From Limnobacter parvus (GTDB lineage Bacteria > Pseudomonadota > Gammaproteobacteria > Burkholderiales > Burkholderiaceae_B), in assembly GCF_024623725.1 (NCBI RefSeq), contig NZ_JANKHG010000001.1, positions 310,001-374,000 on the forward strand: a stretch of DNA of 64,000 bases. The letters are read 5' to 3'. Every line of letters starts with the position of its first letter. Position 1 is the stretch's first letter. Both the position numbers and the translations under genes were made by a program. Of this stretch, positions 1 to 8,762 are shown in pieces. The notes below the pieces were generated by a model, which searched no databases, had not been told where the DNA came from, and worked only from the letters and a program-made list of their open reading frames with translations.

Positions 1-100
1 GCGTTCAACGGTAACGCAAGGTCAATTGCTTTTCTGAACTTCAAACTGTTTCATCACTTTCCAACATAGGTCTTGTTCTGCACAACGGAATAAGAAATAT

Positions 101-129
101 GCATAGAACTATGCACGACAGAGTCGTGC
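101..129. promoter_or_regulatory. two abutting perfect hairpins upstream of the first gene
   Basis: GCATAG-aa-CTATGC (101-114) runs directly into GCACGAC-aga-GTCGTGC (113-129). The two dyads share the bases GC at 113-114. There is no T run, so this is not an intrinsic terminator for the plus strand. They lie 54 bases before the ATG at 183. They could be operators or a structured 5' leader. The rest of 1-182 shows no gene; an AGGAAG ribosome binding site precedes the ATG. Confidence 0.45.
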
Positions 130-182
130 CGATTCACTGAATAAGATGCCTGTTAAACAGACGAGGCATGAGGAAGTATTGA

Positions 183-821
183 ATGAACGAAAACAAGGCT
201 TTTGAAATTGACTTTACTGAAGCAAAAAACATTGCAAGCCTACCCGAGCGCGTTTACCCAATTACGCAAAATGAGATTGTGCGTCTTGAAAATATTTGGG
301 GCTTTGCAGCGCCCAATAAAAATAACAGCTTCAGCGGCCCGTGTGCTTTGGGCACCGTGCTTCACTTCCATTCAATTGGCTGGAGTCATCTGCCCAAGGA
401 ACGCAACGGTCGCCCTGTAAATGACCCTTACATCGAAGAATTAATACGCTGGAGCCAAGCACCCGGTACGCTGGCTGGTGACATGGGCACCACGCCCGGC
501 ATGATGCTGGCAAGCCTGAGAAAGGCGGGTCTGCGTGCACAGTGGTATTCAGGCAGTTCGGTAGAAAAGACCTTGCAGTTGATTAAGTACGAAATTGGGC
601 AGGGACGCCCTGTCATTGTGCTGGTCAACCACAGGCAAGTGGGGCAACCCGTGAGTGTGGAGTGGCAGGTTGTTTTCAAAACCAGCAGCACCGGTATTTA
701 CACCAAGTACTGTTCATATGCCGACGCTGAAAAAGCATGGACATTTGAGGAATTCAGCAGATGCCTTCAAATGGAAATGGAAGCACTAAGCTGTTGTGTA
801 ATCACCGCCGAAAAAGATTAG
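183..821 (+). CDS. C39-like papain-fold protein, probably without catalytic His
   Basis: 212 residues, soluble, with no signal peptide or membrane segment. The pattern resembles the C39-like (peptidase_C39_2) fold. A possible nucleophile Cys54 sits in SGPCALGTVL at a helix start. A glycine-rich turn GRPVIVLVN (141-149) follows, as in the strand before the catalytic His of that family. The expected 'HWVVV' segment reads EWQVVF here (160-165), so Trp161 stands where His would be. The protein may therefore be an inactive papain-like fold or a binding protein. The start is supported by AGGAAG upstream. It is convergent with SCO1, with only a few bases between the stops. Family assignment is by pattern only. 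Confidence 0.5.
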   Translation: MNENKAFEIDFTEAKNIASLPERVYPITQNEIVRLENIWGFAAPNKNNSFSGPCALGTVLHFHSIGWSHLPKERNGRPVNDPYIEELIRWSQAPGTLAGDMGTTPGMMLASLRKAGLRAQWYSGSSVEKTLQLIKYEIGQGRPVIVLVNHRQVGQPVSVEWQVVFKTSSTGIYTKYCSYADAEKAWTFEEFSRCLQMEMEALSCCVITAEKD

Positions 822-824
822 GGA

Positions 825-1436
825 TTATTTGCCGTCAAGGATTTGCTCGACGTCGCTGATCACAGGGGCCGAGTCGGCATTGTGGCGCACCAGCAAACGT
901 GCCCTGCCCTGCTGGTCAAATACGTAGCTGGCCGATGTGTGGTCCATCAAGTAATTGTCCGGGGTGCTGCCCTCAACCTTTCCTGCAAACACCCGCAGGC
1001 CACTCAACAAGGGCTTCAGTTCTTCTGAAGACTGTGCGGTCAAGGCGTCAAAGGTTGGGTTGAATTGGGGCACATAACTGCGCAACAATTCAGGTGTGTC
1101 GCGTTCAGGGTCAACAGACACAAACAACACCTGCAGGTTGTCGCCTTTCTCGCCCAACTTCGTTTTTACCTCGCTCCACTGCTGCATGGTGATTGGGCAC
1201 ACGTCCGGGCAATGGGTGTAACCAAAAAACATGGCAACCACCTTGCCCTTGTAGCTTTCAATTGTGCGCTCGGTGCCAGACAAATCTTTCAATTTGAAAT
1301 TGGCCACCAGTGCTGAACCCGTAATGTCGGTATTCACAAACTGGGCTGGGCCTACATTGCATGCGGCCAACAAAACCACTGCACCCATGGCTGCCAACTT
1401 CACTGCTTTTCGAAACTGGGTAGATAAACTGCGCAT
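825..1436 (-). CDS. sco1: SCO1/SenC copper chaperone for cytochrome oxidase
   Basis: 203-residue thioredoxin-fold lipoprotein that delivers copper to the CuA site of subunit II on the periplasmic side. N-terminal lipobox LLAAC follows a hydrophobic stretch. The copper ligands are visible as the CxxxC of GYTHCPDVCPITM and the His of YLMDHTSASYVF. The open frame runs on upstream to 2009, but that part is antisense to ctaB and does not look like protein. ATG at 1436 gives the normal family length. It is the last gene of the leftward cytochrome oxidase cluster, 5 bases after the ctaB stop. Confidence 0.93.
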   Translation of the reverse strand: MRSLSTQFRKAVKLAAMGAVVLLAACNVGPAQFVNTDITGSALVANFKLKDLSGTERTIESYKGKVVAMFFGYTHCPDVCPITMQQWSEVKTKLGEKGDNLQVLFVSVDPERDTPELLRSYVPQFNPTFDALTAQSSEELKPLLSGLRVFAGKVEGSTPDNYLMDHTSASYVFDQQGRARLLVRHNADSAPVISDVEQILDGK

Positions 1437-1441
1437 ACTGC

Positions 1442-2350
1442 TTACACCGTTATGTAATGGTCGACCAACAAGGCCGCGAACAAAAACGCCAGGTAGGCGA
1501 TGGAATAGGTAAATGCCTTTTTGGCCAAGGCGTCGCTGTAATTTTTCCAGATTTTGTAGCCATACCCAATAAAGATTGCATTTAATACCACCGCGCTGGC
1601 AAGGTAAATCAGCCCACTCATTTTCATGGCGTAGGGAATCATGGTGGTGGCTGCCAGCATGATGGTGTACAGAAACACATGGAACTGGGTAAATGCCGCG
1701 CCATGTGTAACAGGCAACATGGGCAAACCAGCGCGTGCATATTCCTGCGTGCGGTAAAGGGCCAGGGCCCAGAAATGCGGGGGTGTCCACACAAAAATAA
1801 TGAGAAACAGCACCAAAGCTTCGGCAGAGACGCTGTTGGTCACCGCTGCCCAGCCCAGTACAGGCGGCATTGCGCCAGATGCACCGCCAATTACAATATT
1901 TTGAGGCGTATTCGGCTTTAGAAGCAGGGTGTAGATAACCGCATAGCCAACGAAGGTGGCCAAAGTCAGCCACATGGTCAGCGGATTCACAAACACATAC
2001 AAAATCCACACACCCACGCCACCCACCATGCTTGAAAACACCAAGGTTTGCATGGAGTTTAATTCGCCACGGGGCAAGGGGCGCGCCCGGGTGCGTGCCA
2101 TGGCTGCATCAATTTTTTGTTCAACCAGGCAGTTAAATGCTGCTGCCGCACCCGCCACCAACCAAATACCCAAGGTACCTGCAATCAACACCTGCACATT
2201 CGGCAAATCAGGGGTGGCCAGAAACATGCCAATGACAGCACAGAACACGATCAAGGCCACCACACGGGGCTTGGTCAATGTCCAGTACTGTTTAATGACA
2301 TGCAAAAAGCCGTTGGTGGCTTTGTTGGCCTTGGATGGAGCAGATGGCAT
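1442..2350 (-). CDS. ctaB: protoheme IX farnesyltransferase (heme O synthase)
   Basis: 302-residue UbiA-family polytopic membrane prenyltransferase that transfers a farnesyl group to heme B to make heme O. The conserved polar loop is seen as [20 protein letters not shown], matching the N..D/E...D..M.RT..RP prenyl-diphosphate/Mg site. A second loop [12 protein letters not shown] is also typical. ATG at 2350 gives MPSAPSK and normal length; the frame upstream of it lies inside ctaA and is spurious. Its stop and the ctaA stop/start region leave only 8 bases, so co-transcription with ctaA is likely. Confidence 0.95.
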   Translation of the reverse strand: MPSAPSKANKATNGFLHVIKQYWTLTKPRVVALIVFCAVIGMFLATPDLPNVQVLIAGTLGIWLVAGAAAAFNCLVEQKIDAAMARTRARPLPRGELNSMQTLVFSSMVGGVGVWILYVFVNPLTMWLTLATFVGYAVIYTLLLKPNTPQNIVIGGASGAMPPVLGWAAVTNSVSAEALVLFLIIFVWTPPHFWALALYRTQEYARAGLPMLPVTHGAAFTQFHVFLYTIMLAATTMIPYAMKMSGLIYLASAVVLNAIFIGYGYKIWKNYSDALAKKAFTYSIAYLAFLFAALLVDHYITV

Positions 2351-2358
2351 GGTGGCCC

Positions 2359-3366
2359 TTATGAAATTCGATGGCGATTGCCGGCAACCCGATAGTTTAC
2401 CAAGATCAGGGTGACCAACAACAGCGCAGCGCCCCCATTGTGCGCCACGGCCAACCACAAAGGCAACTGGAAGACTACATTGCCGATGCCCATCGCAATT
2501 TGCAGGGTGAGTGCAGCCACCACGCCAATGGCCAGCGGCTTGGTACCCGGGTTGCGCCACAGGGCAAATGCCAGGAAGCCCAATATACCTGTTACCACCA
2601 ATGCGCCAATTCGGTGGATGAAGTGAATGGCGGTGAGTGAGGCCACATTCAGGTTTTGCCCATCGGGTGTTTCACCCAATTCACGCACAATGTGAAAGGC
2701 GTGGTTGAATTCCATGTGTGGCCAGTAGCTGCCCTGGCAGGTCGGGAAATCGGTACACACCACAGCCGCGTAGTTGGTGCTGACCCATCCACCCAGAATA
2801 ATTTGTGCCGCAACAGCCACAAAGCCTACACGGGCAAGCACACGCAGACTGCTTAAGTCTTTCGGTGGGGCAACGGTGCGGGCCGGGCTGGTTTGGCGCA
2901 GCCACAGCCAGGTCAGCATGCCCAAAATAGTCATGCCACCAATCAAGTGCCCGGTCACGATGGCGGGCTTTAGCAACATGGTGACGGTCCAGGCACCAAA
3001 AGCACCCTGCAAGCACACTGCAAAAAACAACCAGGTTGCCAGTGCGGGCGACTGCTTCAGCTCTGCGCGCTTTTTCCAGGCCATAACCATGATGCCGATT
3101 ATCAACAGGCCCAGAAAAGTAGCCACGTAGCGGTGAACCATTTCCTTCCAGGCTTTGGGAATTGAAACCGGGCCGTGCGTGCCGCCTTGTGCTTCCACAG
3201 CGGCAGCAATTTCAGCCGATGCCTGCGTGGGTGTTAACTTGCCGTAGCAACCCGGCCAATCGGGGCAACCCAAACCCGCATCAGTCAGACGTACAAAAGC
3301 GCCCAACATAATCAAAAGGAACGTAAGTACTGTGGTGAATGCGACCAAACGCTTGTAACTACTCAT
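2359..3366 (-). CDS. ctaA: heme A synthase, COX15/CtaA family
   Basis: 335-residue membrane enzyme that oxidises the methyl group of heme O to the formyl group of heme A. The family signature [13 protein letters not shown] follows the first transmembrane helix (about residues 31-43). About eight hydrophobic helices are predicted, with conserved heme-ligand histidines in [19 protein letters not shown] and [10 protein letters not shown]. It directly precedes ctaB, the usual pair for heme A supply to the oxidase encoded to its right. Confidence 0.94.
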   Translation of the reverse strand: MSSYKRLVAFTTVLTFLLIMLGAFVRLTDAGLGCPDWPGCYGKLTPTQASAEIAAAVEAQGGTHGPVSIPKAWKEMVHRYVATFLGLLIIGIMVMAWKKRAELKQSPALATWLFFAVCLQGAFGAWTVTMLLKPAIVTGHLIGGMTILGMLTWLWLRQTSPARTVAPPKDLSSLRVLARVGFVAVAAQIILGGWVSTNYAAVVCTDFPTCQGSYWPHMEFNHAFHIVRELGETPDGQNLNVASLTAIHFIHRIGALVVTGILGFLAFALWRNPGTKPLAIGVVAALTLQIAMGIGNVVFQLPLWLAVAHNGGAALLLVTLILVNYRVAGNRHRIS

Positions 3367-3382
3367 GATGCTGCTCTCGTGT

Positions 3383-4015
3383 TTAACCTATGTTTGAAGC
3401 CCACAACAGGCGGCTTACGTCTTTACGAAACTTGTCGAACTGAAGGGTGTTGTTGGGTGGGAAACGCATCATGACGTGGCCCAGCGGGTCGGCCACGAAC
3501 ACGTGGTCGCGCACGGTGCCAATATCGGCACTGCCTTTGTTACCCACGATGCCCTGCTCTAGCGGCAACCAGCTTTGCAGTTGGGCCTCACTGGCACGTA
3601 CAAAGTGAACATCCGGGAACTGGCGTAGCAGCAATGTTTCCAGGGGACCATCGTCGGTCACGAATACCACACGCGCAATTCTGCCCTGTTCCTTGCCTTT
3701 CGATGCACGGGCCTGGCGCTGGAAGTACATGGTGTTCTGGCACACTTCATCGCATTCACTGTTGATGACCTGAATCAGCACCCACTTGTCAGCCACTTGC
3801 TTCATGGTGAAGTCGTCGCCATTGATGTTCTTGAATACCTCGGTGGACACATCCACTTGCGGATCAAGAATAGTGCCGTAGTTGTTTGTGCCATCGGGCT
3901 TGTTGAAAAAGTACAAATAAAAGGCGGCCACGATCGGTAATGCACAGGTCAGGAACACCAAAACAATGGTGATTCGACTCTTGTTCAGCTTCGCTGGTGC
4001 GCTGGCTGCATTCAT
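3383..4015 (-). CDS. membrane-anchored SCO-like thioredoxin-fold protein
   Basis: 210 residues: one N-terminal membrane anchor (about 14-36), then a periplasmic domain. It is usually annotated only as a hypothetical in oxidase clusters. The domain keeps SCO-like features: ECDEVCQ gives a CxxxC at the position after a 'WVLIQVIN' strand, and RDHVFVADPLGHV resembles the DH-x-(A)-F/V-DP-G segment that holds the SCO copper His. It is therefore probably a second copper or thiol-redox assembly factor. ATGs and spacing suit an operon: the start at 4015 overlaps the SURF1 stop at 4012. Confidence 0.7.
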   Translation of the reverse strand: MNAASAPAKLNKSRITIVLVFLTCALPIVAAFYLYFFNKPDGTNNYGTILDPQVDVSTEVFKNINGDDFTMKQVADKWVLIQVINSECDEVCQNTMYFQRQARASKGKEQGRIARVVFVTDDGPLETLLLRQFPDVHFVRASEAQLQSWLPLEQGIVGNKGSADIGTVRDHVFVADPLGHVMMRFPPNNTLQFDKFRKDVSRLLWASNIG

Positions 4016-4827
4016 GTTTTCTTTCCTTTGTAAAACTCGCGATACACGAAAAACAGGGTTAGCAAGACCAAAACTGCTGACATGCTATACCACTGAAAGG
4101 CGTAGCCTTTGTGCTTGGCCACTTGCTCTTGCAAGGGAACGGCCACATGGTAAAAGCCGTCGACCTTGCGGGTTTCATTCAACGTTTCACCGGTTTGCTC
4201 AACAGGTTGCAAGGTCACTACAAAATTACTGACCGCTTGCCCAACCTGCCTTTCGAATTCATTCACACTAAAATTGGACCACACCTGAAAACCATTGCTT
4301 TCCTCTTGGTAAATGTTTTCTGCATCGCCAAGTTGAATTCCCCGAAGTTCCGCCGACTGGGCGAACCGTGGCAAGATGGTGCCACGCAATTCGATCAGCT
4401 GGTCAGCGCCATCCTGACTACCCGGCATGTCGGGCGCCCTGCGCGGGTCGGCGGGGTCGCGCAACAATAACCCGCGGTCAACGGGAATCAAAAATTGCGC
4501 GCCTTCCGGCTGAAACCCCTGAACCACCTGCACAGCGGGCCGACCATTCACTTGACGGTTGTCTATGTATATCAGGGCTTTGGCTTGGTATCGACCCTTC
4601 AGCTCAATTTTTCGGTAGGACAAATTGTCCAAGTCGAGCTGCGCCGTACCCGGCGAGATGGGCGCAGCCGCCAAGGCGCTTGCCTGCGCGTCAAACAACG
4701 CCTGCTTTTCCTGCCCTCGACCAGTTTGCCATTGGCCCAGGCTGAAAGTCATCCAAACCAATCCTGCACCGATTAGCAGGGTGAAAGCCAGCTTGACTTT
4801 ACCGGGTGATTTGATCGCATTAACCAT
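4012..4827 (-). CDS. SURF1 family cytochrome oxidase assembly factor
   Basis: 271 residues with the two-helix SURF1 topology: a transmembrane helix near 14-30 and another near the C terminus (LVLLTLFFVYREF), enclosing a periplasmic domain. Typical segments are FSLGQWQTGRGQEK, RKIELKGRY and PVDRGLL. SURF1 helps insert heme A into subunit I. GGAAG lies about 6 bases before the ATG. It starts a leftward transcription block divergent from the small plus-strand gene at 4881, with TATAAA-like sequence on the minus strand between them. Confidence 0.88.
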   Translation of the reverse strand: MVNAIKSPGKVKLAFTLLIGAGLVWMTFSLGQWQTGRGQEKQALFDAQASALAAAPISPGTAQLDLDNLSYRKIELKGRYQAKALIYIDNRQVNGRPAVQVVQGFQPEGAQFLIPVDRGLLLRDPADPRRAPDMPGSQDGADQLIELRGTILPRFAQSAELRGIQLGDAENIYQEESNGFQVWSNFSVNEFERQVGQAVSNFVVTLQPVEQTGETLNETRKVDGFYHVAVPLQEQVAKHKGYAFQWYSMSAVLVLLTLFFVYREFYKGKKT

Positions 4828-4880
4828 GACATACTTCCACTTGTGTGCTGTACACGGTTGGTTTTATAAAGGTGTTCACC

Positions 4881-5081
4881 ATGAAGTTAATCATTGGCCT
4901 GGCATTTCTGGGCATTCTGGCAAGTTTGGGTTCGGCATTTTTCTTTCTCATGAAAGACAAAAGCAAATCCAGTCGAACAGTTAACGCATTGACCATGCGC
5001 ATTGGTTTGTCGATTGCCCTGTTTCTACTCATCCTGTTTGCTTGGTACATGGGCTGGATAGAAGCCACAGGAATTCGTTGA
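4881..5081 (+). CDS. twin-transmembrane protein, DUF2909 family
   Basis: 66 residues with two hydrophobic helices (about 2-23 and 42-60) around a basic loop KDKSKSSRT. This matches DUF2909 small membrane proteins that sit in betaproteobacterial cytochrome oxidase clusters. The frame opens upstream at 4845, but the ATG at 4881 (MKLIIGLAFLG) gives the family's usual compact form. It is the only plus-strand gene inside the oxidase cluster, lying between SURF1 and ctaE and followed by a bidirectional terminator. Function unknown. Confidence 0.8.
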   Translation: MKLIIGLAFLGILASLGSAFFFLMKDKSKSSRTVNALTMRIGLSIALFLLILFAWYMGWIEATGIR

Positions 5082-5107
5082 TTCTGCAGTTCAAAAACAA
5101 GTGATCT

Positions 5108-5143
5108 AAAAAAAAGCCACCGGAATTTTCCAGTGGCTTTTTT
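5108..5143. terminator. bidirectional intrinsic terminator
   Basis: Stem GCCACcGGAA/TTCCaGTGGC (one C-A mismatch) with A8 on the left and T7 on the right. It can stop both the plus-strand DUF2909 gene and the minus-strand ctaE transcript, so SURF1-ctaA-ctaB-SCO1 probably has its own promoter. Confidence 0.85.
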
Positions 5144-5187
5144 ATTGTTGTGACCAAGCTAGCAAATTTTTACTTGCTTACAGCCAC

Positions 5188-6042
5188 TTATAACCAATAC
5201 ACCACCACGTACAAGCCCAACCACACAACATCCACAAAGTGCCAATACCATGCAGCGGCTTCGAAAGCGAAATGGCTGTCAGGTGTGAAATGGCCCTTGA
5301 TGCAACGGATCATGATGAAGAACAGCATGATTGCACCAATGGTGACGTGGAAACCGTGAAACCCGGTCAGCATAAAGAAGGTCGAACCGAAAATACCGGA
5401 AGTCATCTTCAGGTTCAAGTCGCGATAGGCGTGAACATATTCATACACCTGGAAACCCATGAACACGGCGCCCAACAACACGGTCAGCGCCAAGCCCCAG
5501 ATCAACTGTGAGCGCTTGTTCGCGATCAAGGCATGGTGTGCCCACGTCAGCGTAAGGCCAGATGTGAGCAACAACGCAGTGTTGATGGTTGGAATTGGCC
5601 AAGGGCCCATGGTCTGGAATGAATCCACAATGCCGGCAGGACCAGTGTTTGGCCAGTTGGCAGTGAAATCGGGCCACAGGAACGCTTTGTTGTCGATGTC
5701 GCCAAGCCAGGGCAATGCAATTTGACGCGCATAGAACAGCGCGCCGAAGAATGCCGCAAAGAACATGACTTCAGAAAAAATGAACCAGCCCATGGACCAG
5801 CGGAAAGAGACATCCACGCGTGCGCTGTACTGGCCACTTTCGGATTCACCGACCACATGCTTAAACCAACCTGTCAGCACATAAATAAGAATCGCCATGC
5901 TGAGTGCAAACAGGTAGGGGCCAGAGGCCTCACCGTTGACCCACTGGGACATGCCCAACACAAAAAAGAACATGGCCACTGCGCCAAGCACAGGCCACTG
6001 GGACAAGCCGGGCACAAAATAATATGGTGCATTCGCACGCAT
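5188..6042 (-). CDS. ctaE: cytochrome c oxidase subunit III
   Basis: 284 residues with seven membrane helices, the standard CtaE length. Conserved segments include SEVMFFAAFFGALFYAR (helix 3, with the lipid/proton-associated Glu), LLTSGLTLTWAHHAL and GFHGFHVTIGAIML, and the terminal AAWYWHFVDVVWLGLY. Subunit III stabilises proton uptake in aa3 oxidases. It is separated from the upstream DUF2970 gene by about 60 bases and ends at the bidirectional terminator. Confidence 0.96.
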   Translation of the reverse strand: MRANAPYYFVPGLSQWPVLGAVAMFFFVLGMSQWVNGEASGPYLFALSMAILIYVLTGWFKHVVGESESGQYSARVDVSFRWSMGWFIFSEVMFFAAFFGALFYARQIALPWLGDIDNKAFLWPDFTANWPNTGPAGIVDSFQTMGPWPIPTINTALLLTSGLTLTWAHHALIANKRSQLIWGLALTVLLGAVFMGFQVYEYVHAYRDLNLKMTSGIFGSTFFMLTGFHGFHVTIGAIMLFFIMIRCIKGHFTPDSHFAFEAAAWYWHFVDVVWLGLYVVVYWL

Positions 6043-6105
6043 GGTGGTTTCTCCTATTTCTTTAATTTAGATGCTTTAGTACTGCAACAGCAGATTCCGT
6101 ACGGC

Positions 6106-6336
6106 TTAAGCGGAACCCACCACATAATTTACCAATGCCAGCAAGCCGAGCACAAAACCCGCGGCTGCCAGCAGGCCCACGATGATGACGTGGACAGGAT
6201 TTAATTTTTGCATGTCTTCGGAGTGGTTTGCACCCTTCCGAACACCAAAAAACGACCACAACACCGCCGACAATGTTTGGAGAAAAGTGGCCTTGGTCGC
6301 TTTGCGAGAAGCCGCTTTTTTAATGTCTTCCGACAT
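6106..6336 (-). CDS. DUF2970 small membrane protein
   Basis: 76 residues with one C-terminal membrane helix (VIIVGLLAAAGFVLGLLALV). The family signature VLWSFFGVRKG is followed by D and LNPVHVII. DUF2970 proteins lie between ctaG and ctaE in many betaproteobacteria; their role is unknown. Its ATG overlaps the ctaG stop as TAATG, so translation is coupled to ctaG. Confidence 0.85.
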   Translation of the reverse strand: MSEDIKKAASRKATKATFLQTLSAVLWSFFGVRKGANHSEDMQKLNPVHVIIVGLLAAAGFVLGLLALVNYVVGSA

Positions 6337-6902
6337 TACTCCGAAACCATGGCAGTGGCTCCAGCCACTTCAAAAAACGTGTAACTCAAGGTAATGGTGT
6401 GTACGTCTTGTGGCAACTTCGGGTTGATCACAAACACCACCGGAAATTCTTTCGTTTCACCTGCCTTGAATGGTTGCTGTTTGAAGCAAAAACATTCCAG
6501 CTTGGTGAAATGCTCAGCTGCTTTGCTGGGCAAATAACTGGGTATGGCCTGGCCTGCCGTGTCGTTCTTCAGGTTGTTGTACACCACGTAATTCATTGTG
6601 ACCAATTCACCGGGGTGGACCATCATGCGATTCGTTTCAGGTTTGAACTGAAACTTGCCCCGCTCATTGGCATCAAAAATCACTTCAATACTGCGGCTGG
6701 TGTCCACTTGCGTGTTCTTCAGTATGTCAGCCGCATTCTTGTCTTGCTGAGTTAGCACATTGATTCCGGTGATTTCGCAAATCGCCTCATAAATAGGCAC
6801 CAACGCGTAACCAAAACCAAACATGGCCACTACGATCACCATTAACCGCACCAGCATTTGCTTGTGCAAACCGCCTGATTTCTGGTTGTTTCCTTGTGCC
6901 AT
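6336..6902 (-). CDS. ctaG: cytochrome c oxidase assembly protein CtaG/Cox11
   Basis: 188-residue single-anchor protein that delivers copper to CuB of subunit I. The N-terminal helix is VIVVAMFGFGYALVPIY. The periplasmic domain carries the copper-binding CFCF of KLECFCFKQQPF and the conserved NYVVYNNL and PVVFVINP strands. The start MAQGNNQK gives the normal length. It lies downstream of the small assembly gene and overlaps DUF2970. Confidence 0.94.
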   Translation of the reverse strand: MAQGNNQKSGGLHKQMLVRLMVIVVAMFGFGYALVPIYEAICEITGINVLTQQDKNAADILKNTQVDTSRSIEVIFDANERGKFQFKPETNRMMVHPGELVTMNYVVYNNLKNDTAGQAIPSYLPSKAAEHFTKLECFCFKQQPFKAGETKEFPVVFVINPKLPQDVHTITLSYTFFEVAGATAMVSE

Positions 6903-6931
6903 GCCGCTTCACCTCTACTGCTGCTTTGTTT

Positions 6932-7069
6932 CTAATTCACCAAACTCAAAATGCTGGGTTCCATCACCTTACGGACCAAAATCCCAAGGAAGAACACGGC
7001 GGCCACTGACAACAAAATCAAACCTGTGCGTTTGTTTTGCTTGGCTTTTTCCTTTTCTTCGGACTTCAC
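6932..7069 (-). CDS. cytochrome oxidase small assembly protein, 45 aa, GTG start
   Basis: This short frame fills the gap between ctaD and ctaG. It starts at GTG (complement of 7067-7069), with AAGGAAAAT just upstream as ribosome binding site, and ends with TAG at 6932. Residues 1-14 are charged (KSEEKEKAKQNKR); the rest is one membrane helix (GLILLSVAAVFFLGILV) and a short tail. Position, length and topology match the small assembly protein found at this place in Burkholderiales oxidase clusters. It is easily missed because it is under 50 residues and lacks ATG. Confidence 0.8.
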   Translation of the reverse strand: MKSEEKEKAKQNKRTGLILLSVAAVFFLGILVRKVMEPSILSLVN

Positions 7070-7138
7070 AATATTTTCCTTTTTACACAACGGGGGTTTG
7101 CCATTTAAGCCGAACCCCCGCGCGTTAACCCTTGTGAA

Positions 7139-8743
7139 TTACTTCACTGTGGGTGGATCTTCAAATGTGTGGAACGGTGCTGGTGATGGAACAGTCCACT
7201 CCAGGCCTTCCGCGCCTTCCCATGGCTTGGCAGGCGCTTGCTCGCCTTTCTGGAACGTCCAGGCACGCAATACACACCACAGGAAGATCAACTGAGATAG
7301 ACCGAACCAGAACGCACCGACGGTGGCAATGGCATGGAAGTCAGTGAACTGCGTGGCGTAATCGGCGTAGCGACGTGGCATGCCAGCCAATCCCAAGAAG
7401 TGCATCGGGAAGAAGGTCACGTTAAAGCTGATCAGTGAAGACCAGAAGTGCAGCTTACCCAGCTTTTCGCTGTACATGCGGCCAGACCACTTGGGCAACC
7501 AGTAGTAAGTACCCGCAAACAAGGCAAACAGCGAACCAGCTACCAACACGTAGTGGAAATGAGCAACCACGTAATAGGTGTCTTGCAACTGAATATCAAC
7601 TGGCGCAACAGCCAGAATAAGGCCGGTGAAACCACCCATTGTGAACACGAAAATGAAACCCACTGCGAACAACATGGGGGTTTCGAAAGTCATTGAGCCG
7701 CGCCACATGGTGGCCAGCCAGTTGAACACTTTTACGCCGGTTGGCACCGCGATCAGCATGGTGGCGTACATGAAGAACAACTGGCCGGTCACTGGCATGC
7801 CGGTTGTAAACATGTGGTGCGCCCACACGATGAACGACAGAATCGCGATGGACGCTGTGGCATAAACCATTGAGCTGTAGCCGAACAGTGTTTTGCGGGC
7901 GAACGTTGGCACGATGTGGCTGATGATGCCGAAAGCAGGCAAAATCATGATGTACACCTCTGGGTGTCCGAAGAACCAGAAGATGTGTTGATACATCACG
8001 GGGTCGCCACCGCCAGCGGCGTTGAAGAAGGAAGTACCGAAGTGACGGTCAGTCAACACCATGGTGATGGCACCGGCCAACACGGGCATTACCGCGATCA
8101 ACAGGTAGGCCGTAATCAACCAGGTCCAGGCAAACATCGGCATTTTCATCAAGGTCATGCCAGGCGCGCGCATGTTCAGGATGGTGGTGATGATGTTGAT
8201 GGAACCCATGATCGATGAAGCACCCAGGATGTGCATCGCGAAAATGGCAGCATCCATGCCGGGGCCCATTTGAATGGACAACGGCGCGTACAAGGTCCAG
8301 CCAGCAGCTGTTGCGCCACCGGGCATGAAGAATGACGCTGTCAGAATGATTGCGGCAGGAACCATCAGCCAGAAGCTGAAGTTGTTCATGCGGGCAAACG
8401 CCATGTCGGAACAGCCGATTTGCAGCGGAATCATCCAGTTGGCAAAACCCACGAACGCAGGCATTACCGCACCAAACACCATAATCAGACCGTGCATGGT
8501 GGTGAGCTGGTTAAAGAACTCGGGCTGAACCAATTGCAGGCCAGGCGAGAACAGTTCTGCACGCAGCATCAAGGCCAGTACGCCGCCCTCGATCAGCATG
8601 ACGAACGAGAAAATCAGGTACATCGTACCAATGTCTTTGTGGTTGGTTGCGTACAACCAACGGCGCCAGCCGTGCGGGTGGTCGTGCGCGTGGTCATGGT
8701 CGTGACCATGTCCGTGGGTTAAATCTGCCGCGGTAGTGCTCAT
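7139..8743 (-). CDS. ctaD: cytochrome c oxidase subunit I
   Basis: 534 residues with twelve helices: the catalytic heme-copper subunit. Ligands are visible: His of [13 protein letters not shown] (heme a), [13 protein letters not shown] (CuB His cross-linked to Tyr), [10 protein letters not shown] (CuB His pair) and [13 protein letters not shown] (heme a3 and heme a). The N terminus is unusually His/Asp rich ([16 protein letters not shown]), which might bind metal. It lies 19 bases after ctaC and is transcribed leftward with it. Confidence 0.97.
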   Translation of the reverse strand: MSTTAADLTHGHGHDHDHAHDHPHGWRRWLYATNHKDIGTMYLIFSFVMLIEGGVLALMLRAELFSPGLQLVQPEFFNQLTTMHGLIMVFGAVMPAFVGFANWMIPLQIGCSDMAFARMNNFSFWLMVPAAIILTASFFMPGGATAAGWTLYAPLSIQMGPGMDAAIFAMHILGASSIMGSINIITTILNMRAPGMTLMKMPMFAWTWLITAYLLIAVMPVLAGAITMVLTDRHFGTSFFNAAGGGDPVMYQHIFWFFGHPEVYIMILPAFGIISHIVPTFARKTLFGYSSMVYATASIAILSFIVWAHHMFTTGMPVTGQLFFMYATMLIAVPTGVKVFNWLATMWRGSMTFETPMLFAVGFIFVFTMGGFTGLILAVAPVDIQLQDTYYVVAHFHYVLVAGSLFALFAGTYYWLPKWSGRMYSEKLGKLHFWSSLISFNVTFFPMHFLGLAGMPRRYADYATQFTDFHAIATVGAFWFGLSQLIFLWCVLRAWTFQKGEQAPAKPWEGAEGLEWTVPSPAPFHTFEDPPTVK

Positions 8744-8762
8744 GTAAATCTCCTAAGCAATA

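Noticed and set aside
1437-2009. N-terminal extension of the SCO1 frame
   Set aside because: It is the out-of-frame shadow of ctaB. The lipobox near 1436 marks the true start.
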